From Agrobacterium vitis (GTDB lineage: Bacteria; Pseudomonadota; Alphaproteobacteria; Rhizobiales; Rhizobiaceae), in assembly GCF_014926405.1 (NCBI RefSeq), contig NZ_JACXXJ020000005.1, positions 129,001 to 193,000 on the forward strand: a DNA stretch of 64,000 bases. The letters are read 5' to 3'. Position 1 is the stretch's first letter, and each line of letters opens with the position of its first letter. Under the pieces are notes generated by a model. That model saw nothing but the letters and a program-made list of their open reading frames with translations. It made no database searches and was not told where the DNA came from. Below are positions 53,846 to 62,601 of the stretch, in pieces. The position numbers and the translations under genes are program-made.

Positions 53846-54303
53846 TCCTATCGTCTCCTTCAGGCGAGGTCTGGCTGCTTGCTCTACGACGGATCGCAGG
53901 GTGTAGATCCTGACTTATGTCAGAAACGGGAAGAAATTCCGACCGGCTTTCAATCCAGCGCGTCAGCACAGGTCTAAAAAGCTGTGACAGATCGATATGC
54001 GCGATGTCCCTTTCTTTGCGACACGCTTCTATCTGTCTTTCGACACATGGCGAATATCTTGCAGCAGCAGATGGAGATGCGCATAGGGGTGATGTTTTGC
54101 AAGACGGTGCCGCTTGGCTGCGGATTTTTTTGGGCAGCGGCACTTGCCGTCTGGACTTCGAAAGTCCGATCTGTTATTGGCGCTCCCTAATCGCTGGTCC
54201 TGCGGGCCAGCGGAACACTCTTTTTTGGTCCGTGAAAGGCATGGTTCGGCAGAATTCGTGTCCCGGCGGAAAACGATCACAAACCAAAGGAACGGGATTC
54301 GAC
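53846..54303. other. Divergent upstream region of soxB and rpsU
   Basis: About 458 bp without a convincing gene. It contains a hairpin GACGGTGCCGCT / AGCGGCACTTGCCGTC (54103-54151, bulged), which may belong to the rpsU leader. I see no recognised riboswitch. Confidence 0.6.
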
Positions 54304-54543
54304 GTGCAGGTACTTGTCCGCGATAACAACGTTGATCAGGCGCTTCGCGCCTTGAAGAAGAAGATGCAGCGCGAAGGCATCTTCCGTGAAATGAAAATGC
54401 GTGACTATTATGAAAAGCCGTCGCAAAAGCGCGCGCGCGAAAAGGCTGAAGCCGTTCGCCGCGTTCGCAAGCTGGCCCGCAAGAAGATGCAGCGCGAAGG
54501 CCTGATTGCCGCTCCGCCGCGTCCGGCATTCGGCAGCCGCTGA
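54304..54543 (+). CDS. rpsU: 30S ribosomal protein S21
   Basis: A 79-residue S21 with the family core [20 protein letters not shown] at the start and a very basic, Arg/Lys-rich C-terminus ([20 protein letters not shown]). The start is GTG at 54304, preceded by AAAGGAAC at a proper distance. The open frame reaches further upstream, but the family starts here. It stands alone with a strong terminator, as expected for a highly expressed gene. Confidence 0.95.
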   Translation: MQVLVRDNNVDQALRALKKKMQREGIFREMKMRDYYEKPSQKRAREKAEAVRRVRKLARKKMQREGLIAAPPRPAFGSR

Positions 54544-54998
54544 TTGACGTTTCCCGCGCTTTTTCAAAGCGCGACATGATCCGATTGAGCGGCAGCGATC
54601 AAGTTCGCGGCCGCTTTTTCGTGTTAAATTTTCTATGATGGGCGGACCGGCAGACTGCATAATTATGTCCGTGGCTGACCTATAGCCTCATTCAGGACGT
54701 GGGACCGGCGCGCTGTCACAAAGTTTTGGTGTCGTATCGGATTTATCCCGAAACCGGTTTCTACTTTTCGGTCCTATGCTATAAAAGGCCGCAAATTGCT
54801 GGAATGATGTGGTTTTTGCATTTGCGCGGTGGAAACCGGCCGCATTCGGATGTAAGCCAAGTTTCGGGATAAACAGGTCTCGGGATAGACACGTCTCCAG
54901 ATAAAGTTTTGTTGAGTGGACAGAACTTTAGGAACGCTTCGGCGTTTCCTCTCCAGTTTCGGCATAGTCCGAGGTTTTGAACAGGTGGAACGGAAAGC
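54544..54998. other. Gap between rpsU and the TPR lipoprotein gene
   Basis: About 455 bp without a convincing gene. It contains the rpsU terminator at 54588-54620 and loosely repeated TCGGGATA segments (around 54862-54892). The upstream promoter of the lipoprotein should be in the last 150 bases. Confidence 0.55.
54588..54620 (+). terminator. Intrinsic terminator after rpsU
   Basis: AGCGGC and GCCGCT form a GC stem around a 16-base loop that can itself pair, followed by TTTTTC. An earlier small stem (GCGCT...AGCGC, 54556-54573) also lies right after the stop. Confidence 0.75.
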
Positions 54999-55892
54999 AT
55001 GACGCCAATGGTCGATAAGGTTTTCAACACCGGCATAACAGCCGGTCGCCTGGGGGCTACTATGCGCGGCAAAGGCTGCTACATGCTGGCTCTCGGCCTC
55101 ACCGCCATGCTGACGCTTTCCGGATGCCAATCCACCAACCAGTCAAGCGACATGATCAGCATCGACCGCGATCAGGGTTCCAAGGAAAATATTTCCTCGC
55201 TGTCGTCGGTCATCGCCGCCAATCCACGCGACCCAGGCGGCTATAACGTGCGGGGCTCCGCCTATGGCCGGGCTGGCGAATTCCAGAAGGCGCTGGCGGA
55301 TTTCAACACCGCGCTGCAACTCAACCCGAATTTCTACCAGGCCTATGCCAACCGCGCCCTTGTCTATCGCAACATGGGCAAGCCGGTCGAAGCTGCCAAT
55401 GATTATACCGCTGCCCTGAAGATCAATAGCAGCTATGATGTCGCCTATATCGGCCGTGGCAATATCTACCGCCAGGCGGGCCGGGTAGACGAGGCATTTC
55501 AGGATTTCTCCAAGGCAATCGAGCTGGATACCACCGATGGCCGCGCCTATCACAATCGCGGTCTGATCTTCCAGTTGCGCGGCCAGCACGACAAGGCGAT
55601 CGACGATTTTTCCAAGGCGCTCTCACTGTCACCGAATGCGCCTGAGCCTTACAACGGTCGTGGCGTAAGCTATCTGGCGCTGAACGACGATGAAAACGCC
55701 TTTGCCGATTTCAACCATGCCATCGACATGAACCCGAAGCTGGCCGAATCCTGGGCCAATCAGGCCCTGGTCTATGAGCGGCGCGGCGATAAGGTCAAGG
55801 CCGCGAAGTCCTACGCCCATGCCTTGAGCCTGGATGGAAAATACACGCCCGCTCGCGATGGTCTTGCCCGGACACGCGGCTCGACAAGCTGA
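54999..55892 (+). CDS. TPR-repeat lipoprotein
   Basis: A 297-residue precursor with a lipobox LTLSGCQS (Cys at about 48) after a hydrophobic segment, so it is probably anchored to a membrane by lipid. The rest is made of about five to six tetratricopeptide repeats (FQKALADFNTALQLNPNFYQ, then PVEAANDYTAALKIN and later copies), resembling NlpI-like scaffold proteins. The N-terminus has two candidate starts. The one at 54999 has GGAAC upstream. An ATG at 55062 is closer to the hydrophobic core and has GGGGG upstream. Both keep the lipobox. A terminator follows directly. Confidence 0.85.
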   Translation: MTPMVDKVFNTGITAGRLGATMRGKGCYMLALGLTAMLTLSGCQSTNQSSDMISIDRDQGSKENISSLSSVIAANPRDPGGYNVRGSAYGRAGEFQKALADFNTALQLNPNFYQAYANRALVYRNMGKPVEAANDYTAALKINSSYDVAYIGRGNIYRQAGRVDEAFQDFSKAIELDTTDGRAYHNRGLIFQLRGQHDKAIDDFSKALSLSPNAPEPYNGRGVSYLALNDDENAFADFNHAIDMNPKLAESWANQALVYERRGDKVKAAKSYAHALSLDGKYTPARDGLARTRGSTS

Positions 55893-55916
55893 AGCAGCTT
55901 CTACTCAGTTCCATAC

Positions 55917-55942
55917 AAAAGGCCGGCATTGCCGGCCTTTTC
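55917..55942 (+). terminator. Perfect intrinsic terminator after TPR lipoprotein
   Basis: AAAAGGCCGGCA and TGCCGGCCTTTT form a 12-bp perfect stem (the tip is only TGCC around ATT), with four T at the end. It should work in both directions. Confidence 0.9.
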
Positions 55943-55974
55943 AGTTCTGGAGATTGGTCAGTTCTGGAGATTGG
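55941..55974. repeat. 17-bp perfect tandem duplication
   Basis: TCAGTTCTGGAGATTGG is present twice in direct succession right after the terminator, between the TPR lipoprotein and the convergent cox IV gene. It is a recent-looking local duplication. Confidence 0.85.
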
Positions 55975-55984
55975 CAATCGCGGT

Positions 55985-56209
55985 TTACCGCATCATGAAG
56001 ACGCCGATGACGCTGAGGATCAGAAACACCAGAATGCCACCCAGGAATCCGGCCGTGGTGAAAAATCCGGCGGCCATGCCGATCATCAGCGCGACGAGAA
56101 TGGCTGTGCCATATTTCGAGGCGGCTATGAAACTGTCATAGGTCCGCTCGTGGGCGGGATAATCCATCGAGGCGCCCGTTTCGACCGGGCCGGAATGGTC
56201 TTCGCTCAT
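55985..56209 (-). CDS. aa3-type cytochrome c oxidase subunit IV
   Basis: A 74-residue bacterial subunit IV, a small single-helix protein found with alphaproteobacterial aa3 oxidases. A hydrophilic N-terminus (SEDHSGPVETGASMDYPAHERTYDSF, about 2-27) precedes a long helix AILVALMIGMAAGFFTTAGF (about 36-55) and a second hydrophobic stretch. It is away from ctaCDE genes, as often seen. The Met at 56209 has GGGGAG upstream. A longer upstream frame is not used. Confidence 0.82.
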   Translation of the reverse strand: MSEDHSGPVETGASMDYPAHERTYDSFIAASKYGTAILVALMIGMAAGFFTTAGFLGGILVFLILSVIGVFMMR

Positions 56210-56474
56210 GCTCTTACTCCCCAAAAGCGTGTATTCCCCACAGGCTACCGCATAATTCTTAAAACCGGAACTGCTTTTAAAGAGAAAATTATGCGGCAAA
56301 TTTAAAATGCTACAGCATAATTCGCTTGATGAAACGTATCATGCCGTAGAACTTTAGGCGAACTTGACAGACTTTAAAGGCCAAAGCCTTGCTAATCCCG
56401 TGCATGGCAGGTCGCCGCCCTGTTGCGCATACCCGCCCCTTGTTCTAAGCAAATAAGGGAGTTGGGAGGCTTAT
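56210..56474. other. Gap before TRAP permease genes
   Basis: About 265 bp with no gene seen. It contains a palindrome-like CATAATTCTTAAAAC / TTTTAAAGAGAAAATTATG stretch and an AT-rich repeat seen in rhizobia. GGGAG serves as ribosome site of the next gene. Confidence 0.5.
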
Positions 56475-57014
56475 ATGGCTGTTTTGCTAGGGTGGAGCCG
56501 GGCTATCGACACGCTGAGCGAAGTCGTTGGCCGGGTGGCGGAATATCTGGTGCTGCTGTGCTGCCTGATCAGCGCGGCCAATGCGATCATCCGATATCTT
56601 TTCAATATCAGTTCCAATGGCTGGCTGGAGATCCAATGGTATCTCTTTGCTTATGTCGTTGTGCTGGGAGCTGCCCATACATTGCGCCAAAACGGCCATG
56701 TGCGGGTGGATTTGATTTATGGCGCGGTCTCTGAACGCAAACGATTGTGGATCGATCTGATCGGTATCGTCTTCTTCCTCCTTCCCGTCTGCATCTATCT
56801 GACCTGGCTGTGCTGGCCGTTTTTCTGGCTTTCCTATCAGCAGGGTGAAATGTCCGCCAATGCCGGTGGCCTGATCCGCTGGCCGGTCAAGCTTATTCTT
56901 GTTGCCGGATTCGGGCTTCTCGTCTTGCAGGGCCTGTCGGAAATGGTGAAGCGCATCGCTGCGCTGACGGGACACCTGCATATCGACGTGCGCTACGAAA
57001 AGCCGCTGCAATAA
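56475..57014 (+). CDS. TRAP transporter small permease (DctQ/TakQ-like)
   Basis: A 179-residue protein with four transmembrane helices. The first is around 22-40 (VAEYLVLLCCLISAANAIIRY), and helix 2 carries the family's small residues and Trp-Tyr (WLEIQWYLFAYVVVLGAAHT). It is the small permease of a TRAP system and precedes dctM by 24 bp. The family is that of mannitol/chloroaromatic-type TRAP systems, to which TakP-type binding proteins belong. Confidence 0.92.
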   Translation: MAVLLGWSRAIDTLSEVVGRVAEYLVLLCCLISAANAIIRYLFNISSNGWLEIQWYLFAYVVVLGAAHTLRQNGHVRVDLIYGAVSERKRLWIDLIGIVFFLLPVCIYLTWLCWPFFWLSYQQGEMSANAGGLIRWPVKLILVAGFGLLVLQGLSEMVKRIAALTGHLHIDVRYEKPLQ

Positions 57015-57038
57015 AATAATAGCCTGGGGGACAGGTCC

Positions 57039-58553
57039 ATGTTCGATTTCGGTATCATTCCGCCAGCCATGTTTCTCGGCATGGTGCTGTTCATGCTGTT
57101 CGGTTTTCCGGTGGCCTTCTCGCTGGGGGCGGTTGGTTTGTTCTTCGGCATGGTCGGCATTGCCACGGGCCATTTCAACGAAGTGTTTCTTCAGGCCATT
57201 CCGCTGCGGTTTTTTGGGATCGTCTCCAACGATCTGCTGCTGGCCATCCCCTTCTTCACCATGATGGGCGCCATTCTGGAACGGTGCGGGTTGGCGGAAG
57301 ATCTTCTGGAGGGAACCGGCAAGCTATTCGGTGCCGTTCCCGGTGGTCTCGCCTATGCGGTGATTGCCGTCGGTGCCATTCTGGGCGCGATTACCGGCAC
57401 GGTGGCAGCCTCTGTCATCACCATGGGGATGATCTCGCTGCCGATCATGCTGCGCTATGGCTACGATCCGAAGCTGGCCACGGGGGTTATTGCGGCGTCG
57501 GGAACGATCACCCAGCTCATTCCGCCCTCTCTGGTTCTGGTCATCCTCGCCGATCAGCTGGGCCGTTCTGTCGGTGACATGTATCTGGGCGCTATCGGCC
57601 CATCGATCCTGCAAGTGGTAATTTTCACGCTGTTCATTTTCCTGATGTCGATCCTCAAGCCTTCGAGCATGCCGCCGCTTCCCAAAGAAGTGCGTGGCGA
57701 TCTGGATTGGCGGCTGATCCGTCAGGTGCTGGCGGGCATGTTGCCCTCCATCGTGCTGATCTTTCTGGTTCTTGGCACGATCTTCATGGGATTGGCGACG
57801 CCGACGGAGGCAGGCGCCCTGGGCGTGGTCGGGGCCGCCATGCTGGCGGCCATGCATCGCCGGCTGACGTGGCCGCTGATCCGTCAAGCCATGCAATCCA
57901 CCATGTCCATCACCTCCATGGTGGTGATGATCTTGATTGGCTCCACCTGTTTCAGCCTGGTGTTCCAGGGCATGGATGGGTCACGCTGGATCGAGCATAT
58001 GCTGTCGGGCCTGCCGGGCGGCCCAGTGGGCTTCCTGGTCTTTGTCAATATCTTTGTCTTCGTGCTAGCCTTCTTCCTGGATTTCTTCGAAATTGCCTTC
58101 ATCGTCATCCCGATGTTGGCGCCGGTGGCGCAATCGCTGGGCATTGATCTGATCTGGTTCGGTGTTTTGCTGTGCGTCAACATGCAGACCAGTTTCATGC
58201 ATCCACCCTTTGGTTTTGCACTGTTTTATCTGCGCAGTGTTGCCCCGCCAGAGGTCAAGACCCGCGATATCTATATCGGCGCCTTGCCCTGGGTGGGCAT
58301 GCAGCTTCTGCTGGTCGCGGTGGTGATTTTCTGGCCACAATCCGTCACCATGTGGCTGGAAAAAGCCAAGGATATCGACCTGAATTCGGTGAAAATCGAG
58401 GTGCCCGGCTTTGGTGCCGGGAGCGGTATGAGCCTGCCGCCCATCGGCGATAGCGGTGCGCCCGGCCTGAATTTCGGCACGCCACCCTCGCTTGGTGGTG
58501 CGCCTGCCGCCAAGCCGGGTATCGATCTCAGCCAGCCTCCAGCTTTTAAATGA
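57039..58553 (+). CDS. TRAP transporter large permease (DctM/TakM-like)
   Basis: A 504-residue polytopic transporter with about 12-13 helices that uses the Na+ gradient to import the ligand delivered by a TRAP binding protein. Typical family segments are MVLFMLFGFPVAFSLGAVGLFFGM, then GTVAASVITMGMISLPIMLRYGYD. The C-terminal 60 residues are an extended Gly/Pro-rich tail (PGFGAGSGMSLPPIGDSGAP... to PPAFK), which is unusual. The binding protein is not adjacent; the candidate is at 43871-44977. Confidence 0.92.
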   Translation: MFDFGIIPPAMFLGMVLFMLFGFPVAFSLGAVGLFFGMVGIATGHFNEVFLQAIPLRFFGIVSNDLLLAIPFFTMMGAILERCGLAEDLLEGTGKLFGAVPGGLAYAVIAVGAILGAITGTVAASVITMGMISLPIMLRYGYDPKLATGVIAASGTITQLIPPSLVLVILADQLGRSVGDMYLGAIGPSILQVVIFTLFIFLMSILKPSSMPPLPKEVRGDLDWRLIRQVLAGMLPSIVLIFLVLGTIFMGLATPTEAGALGVVGAAMLAAMHRRLTWPLIRQAMQSTMSITSMVVMILIGSTCFSLVFQGMDGSRWIEHMLSGLPGGPVGFLVFVNIFVFVLAFFLDFFEIAFIVIPMLAPVAQSLGIDLIWFGVLLCVNMQTSFMHPPFGFALFYLRSVAPPEVKTRDIYIGALPWVGMQLLLVAVVIFWPQSVTMWLEKAKDIDLNSVKIEVPGFGAGSGMSLPPIGDSGAPGLNFGTPPSLGGAPAAKPGIDLSQPPAFK

Positions 58554-58568
58554 GCGTGGCGTTCCTAA

Positions 58569-58604
58569 AGTCTGTCAGGTTCAGATTGAACCAGACAGAC
58601 TCTA
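58569..58604 (-). repeat. GGTTCA..TGAACC..AGACAGACTCT palindromic repeat
   Basis: AGTCTGTC-A-GGTTCA-GAT-TGAACC-A-GACAGACTCT forms an almost perfect 15-bp hairpin. It is the clearest member of a family with copies at 45238, 48432 and 48660. It may terminate the dctQM transcript, though no T run follows. Confidence 0.65.
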
Positions 58605-58794
58605 GATTCTCTTGTTTTCGTTTGTCTTTTCGGGAAAACCGGATTCCACTTTTCCCTGACAAACTCTATTATACCAAAGCTCGAAGATGCTGACGCATCC
58701 TCGCGTTCAAGAGATTTCGACTATCTCAAATGCATCAAGCGCTTGAGATATTCGAAAGGGGAATACGAAGTGTCATTTTCAATGACTCTTCGTA

Positions 58795-59844
58795 TCAGGC
58801 CTTCCAGCCCTGCCATTTCACCCAGCGACCATGGAAATCAGCGCGGCCGATCTCCTGGCGCTCACCGCCCGGCCAGATTTGCAGATTGAGGCTGGCGCCA
58901 TCGCGCTGGCCATCCGCTTCCATTTGCAGACGGGCGAACGGGGCCTGCGCCGTTGCACGTTGACCGGCTTGCGCAATCAGCGCTTCGCCTTGGGCTTTCA
59001 GTGTGTCGGGAAGATATTGCCAGGCTACGGAATGGTAGACGACGTGCATCTGGCCCGGATGAGACGGAGCCAGCCTTTGCTTCAGCCAGTCGATCGCATC
59101 CATGCGGTCCACGGAAAGATTGTTGCTTCGTGCCAGTGCCAGGGCTGCTTTGGTGCGCTCCAGCCGGTCGGCTTGATCGGCCCAGATATAAGAAAACAGC
59201 CGTTCGCAATCCTCAGGCGTGCCGGGATCGAGCGGGTTGAGATCGCATCCCGCCCGCTCTTCAACGGTGATCGTAGCGGATGGCGGTGGCGGCCCTTGCC
59301 AGTCGGGGGCCAGCAGAACCTGCGAACCATCGCCGCAGCTTGTTTCGCCCAGCCGATAGGCATAGCGGTCCCATTGCAGGTTCAGCCCGGCGCTGGCACC
59401 GACCTCCGACAACCGCAACGGCAGGCCGAACAGCGAGGCAATGGTGAGGAAGCCCGGCAAAAGGGCTGCGGAACGGCGGACTTCATTGGTCTGTGGCGCA
59501 GAATTCAGCCGCGCCTGCATGAAGGCCTCATGGTCGCGGAAGGTGGTTTCCACCGCGGCCCAGAGTGCATCATCGGTGGCGTCATGAGGCGGATAGACAG
59601 CGGCCAGATCAGGACTTTCGTTGCTCAACACCAAAGCATGCAGCGTACCCGCCAGCCGCAGCGGCACGGAATCACCCGCAGACGTGATGTCTCCCGGCCA
59701 GTCGATCAGCCGCGCGCCAATGGCGCTTGCGGGCGTCAGCCGTTCAGCGGCAAGCCGGCACAGCCTTGCGGTGAAAGGTGAGCCAAGACTGTCACAGGAT
59801 CGGGCCTGATCGGTGAGGGCATGACGCAGGCTGTCAATCGTCAC
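58795..59844 (-). CDS. DUF2332 family protein
   Basis: A 349-residue DUF2332 protein of unknown function. The conserved LSEVGASAGLNLQWDRYAY segment at about 133-151 with the ASAGLNLQWDRY motif is visible. The N-terminal part has the RLAGTLHALVLS and the late part VVYHSVAWQYLP pattern. The start is GTG (59844) with AAGGGG upstream, one base after the MaoC stop. The next Met lies too deep in the domain. The two genes are thus coupled. Confidence 0.8.
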   Translation of the reverse strand: MTIDSLRHALTDQARSCDSLGSPFTARLCRLAAERLTPASAIGARLIDWPGDITSAGDSVPLRLAGTLHALVLSNESPDLAAVYPPHDATDDALWAAVETTFRDHEAFMQARLNSAPQTNEVRRSAALLPGFLTIASLFGLPLRLSEVGASAGLNLQWDRYAYRLGETSCGDGSQVLLAPDWQGPPPPSATITVEERAGCDLNPLDPGTPEDCERLFSYIWADQADRLERTKAALALARSNNLSVDRMDAIDWLKQRLAPSHPGQMHVVYHSVAWQYLPDTLKAQGEALIAQAGQRATAQAPFARLQMEADGQRDGASLNLQIWPGGERQEIGRADFHGRWVKWQGWKA

Positions 59845-59845
59845 C

Positions 59846-60334
59846 TCAAACCCCTTCTGGTCGGTTTTCAGGGTCGAACTGGATGATGGTCTGCCAGATG
59901 GCGGTGAGCGCCGGTTTGCGTTCCTCTTCGATCTCGACACTGACATCATAGGTGGTCATCAACATGCCTGCGCCGCGAAACCGAGCGCCAGCCAGGACGA
60001 AGCGGCCCCGCACCCGTTTTCCCGAGCGGACCGGTGCCATTAGCCGGATTTTCTCAAAGCCGTAATTGATCCCCATGGTTTGTTCGCGGATCACTGGCAG
60101 GCAATCGTAATTCATTGCCGACAGCAGCGAGATCGTCAGAAATCCATGAGCAATGGTGCCGCCATAGGGCGTTTCCGCCTTGGCGCGCTCCGGATCGGTA
60201 TGGATGAACTGGTGATCGTCAGTTGCCGTGGCGAAGGCATCGATCATGGTTTGATCGACGGTAATCCACTTGGATATGCCCAGTTCCTCCCCGACCATGG
60301 CGGGGACGTCTGCGAGAGAAATTTGACGCTGCAT
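59846..60334 (-). CDS. MaoC family (R)-hydratase/dehydratase, NodN-like
   Basis: A 162-residue hot-dog-fold hydratase. The hydratase signature is the DDHQFIHTDPERAKAETPYGGTIAHGFLT segment (about residues 39-67), carrying the catalytic Asp and His (DHQFIHTD and HGFLT). It may hydrate enoyl-CoA or related substrates. The rhizobial nodulation protein NodN belongs to this group. It is followed directly by a DUF2332 gene. It has no close acyl-CoA gene partner in the window. Confidence 0.88.
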   Translation of the reverse strand: MQRQISLADVPAMVGEELGISKWITVDQTMIDAFATATDDHQFIHTDPERAKAETPYGGTIAHGFLTISLLSAMNYDCLPVIREQTMGINYGFEKIRLMAPVRSGKRVRGRFVLAGARFRGAGMLMTTYDVSVEIEEERKPALTAIWQTIIQFDPENRPEGV

Positions 60335-60637
60335 ACTCTACTCTCGTTGGGTTGGGGCTCTGGTGGGTGTTCAGATCAAAAAGAACCCTATCGCCATTTG
60401 TGGCGGCTGAAAATCACGCACTCGATAATTGTTTAAAACCATGTCCTGAATGCTCAGAATCGAGCGGAAAGAATGAGAAATTCGTTAATTCCGGTGTGCT
60501 GGGGAATGGTTTAAAGACGTTTTCTATAAAAATCATTCAATGAATGTGGGCGCTTATCATGTCGTTTCTGCGTTCGGCTCCCGTGGAAACCATGAGGCCC
60601 GGTAACCTTGATCAAGGATCACTAGCTGCTGGCGGGC
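60335..60637. other. AT-rich gap before glgX end
   Basis: About 303 bp without a gene, between the start of the MaoC gene and the stop of glgX (both on the minus strand). It holds no clear terminator for glgX. The AT-rich patch at 60450-60550 is the likely promoter area for MaoC. Confidence 0.5.
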
Positions 60638-62587
60638 TCAACCTTCGACGAGAAATGCCACATGGCGTGGTTCCATTACCAGTTTTGAAGCAGCTACACC
60701 CGAAAAAACCTCCCGCCATTCCCCTCCCGTTGAAGCGGGTAGATTGACGGCACACGCTTCACCCCTGTTGATCAGGATTGCCAACCGCGTGTCGCGTCCT
60801 GTGGTTCGATCCGGCGTGGTGATCAGCAGCCCCAGGAAGCGGGCTTGTGGATCTTGCCAGGTCTCGACGCGCATCGGCTGGCCGGAGGCATCAATCCAGC
60901 TGACATCGCCATTGCCGGTGAAAAAGGCTGGATCTGTGAGGGCCGGAAACCGCCGGCGAAGGGCGGCCAACCGGCCGGTGTGGGCAACCAGATCGGCATC
61001 GAGCGCTGCCCAATCCAGCCAGGTGATGGCATTGTCCTGGCAATAGGCATTGTTATTGCCGCGCTGGCTGCGCCCGCCTTCGTCGCCAGCCGTCAGCATC
61101 ACCCAGCCTTTTGAGGCAAACAGGGTGGAGAGCAGAGCGGTACAATCACGCTTGCGGGCGGCAAGGATATCAGGGTCGCGGGTCTCGCCCTCAGCGCCAT
61201 TGTTCCAGCTGTGATTGTCACTATGGCCGTCTCTGTTATCCTCGCCATTCGCCTCATTGTGCTTATGGGCATAGGACACCAGATCGTGCAGCGTGAAGCC
61301 ATCATGGGCGGCGATGAAATTGACGCTGCGGGTGTGGGGGCTGCCGTTGCGCGAGAACATATCCGATGAACCCGCCAGCACCGTGGCCATCTCGCCGGTC
61401 AGGCCGTCATCGCCGCGCCAGAAGCGGCGCATGGTGTCGCGGGCGCGGTCGTTCCATTCCAGAAACGGTGCCGGGAAATTGCCAAGCTGATAGCCGCCCG
61501 GACCAATGTCCCAGGGCTCGGCAATCATCACCCGGTCCTTCAAAATCGGGTCCTGGAGCATGGCTGTCAGCATCTCGCCTTGCGCCTCAAAGCCCGTCGC
61601 GGTTCGGCCCAGGACCGGGGCGAGATCGAAGCGGAAGCCATCGACGCCCGCCGCCAGGACGAAATGGCGCAAAGTGTCGAGGATCAGCTGGCGCACCACC
61701 GGTCTGTCGCAGGCAATGGTATTGCCGCAGCCGGTATCGTTGACCAGCACGCCCGGCTGGTCGGGCAGGTGCCGGTAATAGCTCCTGTTGTCGAGGCCGC
61801 GCATCGACAGCGTTGCGCCGAACCGGTCGCTTTCGCCGGAATGGTTGAAGACGAGATCGAGGATCACGCCGATGCCATTCTCATGCAGGCATTCGACGGT
61901 GCGGCGCAATTCTTCCACCCCGCCGGGGCAGAGGCGCGGGTCGAGCGCCATCAGGGCGACAGGGTTATAGCCCCAGCTGTTGGAAAGGCCGAGCGGCGGC
62001 AGGTGCCGTTCATCGATCCAGGCGGTGATCGGTAAAAGCTCCACCGCATCGACGCCAATGGCTTGCAGATGGGCGATGATGGACGGATGGGCGAGGGCCG
62101 CGACCGTGCCGCGCAGATTTTCCGGCACATCAGGATGCAGCATGGTGAAGCCGCGCACCGGCAATTCATAGATAAAGCCGCCATCTGGCAGGCGGGGCGG
62201 CTCCAGCACAGCATGTCCGGGCGCGGTCAGGATGGCCTTAGGCGCCAGATCGGCGGTGTCCTCGCCAAATTGGCTGAGGCGCGGATCGTGACGGAAGGGA
62301 CGGTCGATTTCCAGCGCATAGGGATCGACCAGCAGCTTGGCTGGATCAAACCACAGGCCTTGGCCGGGATCATACTGTCCATTGGCGCGGTAGCCGTATC
62401 TGGCTCCAACGACCAGTCCTTCGACGGTCAGCCGGTGCAGATCGTCTTCGCCGCGCTGCATTGGCAGGCGGCGAAGTTCGGTGTCTCCGGTCTCATCAAA
62501 CAGGCACAGGTCCAGACGCTCGGCATCACGGGAATAGACCGCAAATTCCGCGCCTGTTGCCGTGAGACGAGCGCCCGCACCTGTCAT
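60638..62587 (-). CDS. glgX: Glycogen debranching enzyme
   Basis: A GH13 isoamylase-type debranching enzyme (649 residues) that removes the short alpha-1,6 branches left after glycogen phosphorylase action. An N-terminal carbohydrate-binding module (about 1-110) precedes the catalytic barrel. The nucleophile Asp321 is in DGFRFDLA, the acid/base Glu357 in AEPWD and the stabilising Asp429 in FIAAHDGFT. The DLVFNHSGE segment marks the first conserved region. It lies 14 bp after pgm on the same strand, within the typical Agrobacterium glg-pgm cluster whose other genes would lie beyond the window end. Confidence 0.95.
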   Translation of the reverse strand: MTGAGARLTATGAEFAVYSRDAERLDLCLFDETGDTELRRLPMQRGEDDLHRLTVEGLVVGARYGYRANGQYDPGQGLWFDPAKLLVDPYALEIDRPFRHDPRLSQFGEDTADLAPKAILTAPGHAVLEPPRLPDGGFIYELPVRGFTMLHPDVPENLRGTVAALAHPSIIAHLQAIGVDAVELLPITAWIDERHLPPLGLSNSWGYNPVALMALDPRLCPGGVEELRRTVECLHENGIGVILDLVFNHSGESDRFGATLSMRGLDNRSYYRHLPDQPGVLVNDTGCGNTIACDRPVVRQLILDTLRHFVLAAGVDGFRFDLAPVLGRTATGFEAQGEMLTAMLQDPILKDRVMIAEPWDIGPGGYQLGNFPAPFLEWNDRARDTMRRFWRGDDGLTGEMATVLAGSSDMFSRNGSPHTRSVNFIAAHDGFTLHDLVSYAHKHNEANGEDNRDGHSDNHSWNNGAEGETRDPDILAARKRDCTALLSTLFASKGWVMLTAGDEGGRSQRGNNNAYCQDNAITWLDWAALDADLVAHTGRLAALRRRFPALTDPAFFTGNGDVSWIDASGQPMRVETWQDPQARFLGLLITTPDRTTGRDTRLAILINRGEACAVNLPASTGGEWREVFSGVAASKLVMEPRHVAFLVEG

Positions 62588-62601
62588 AGGGCCATCCGCG
62601 A

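Noticed and set aside
53917..54303. Extended N-terminus of rpsU
   Set aside because: The frame is open upstream, but S21 always starts at [12 protein letters not shown] sequence and the GTG has its own ribosome site.
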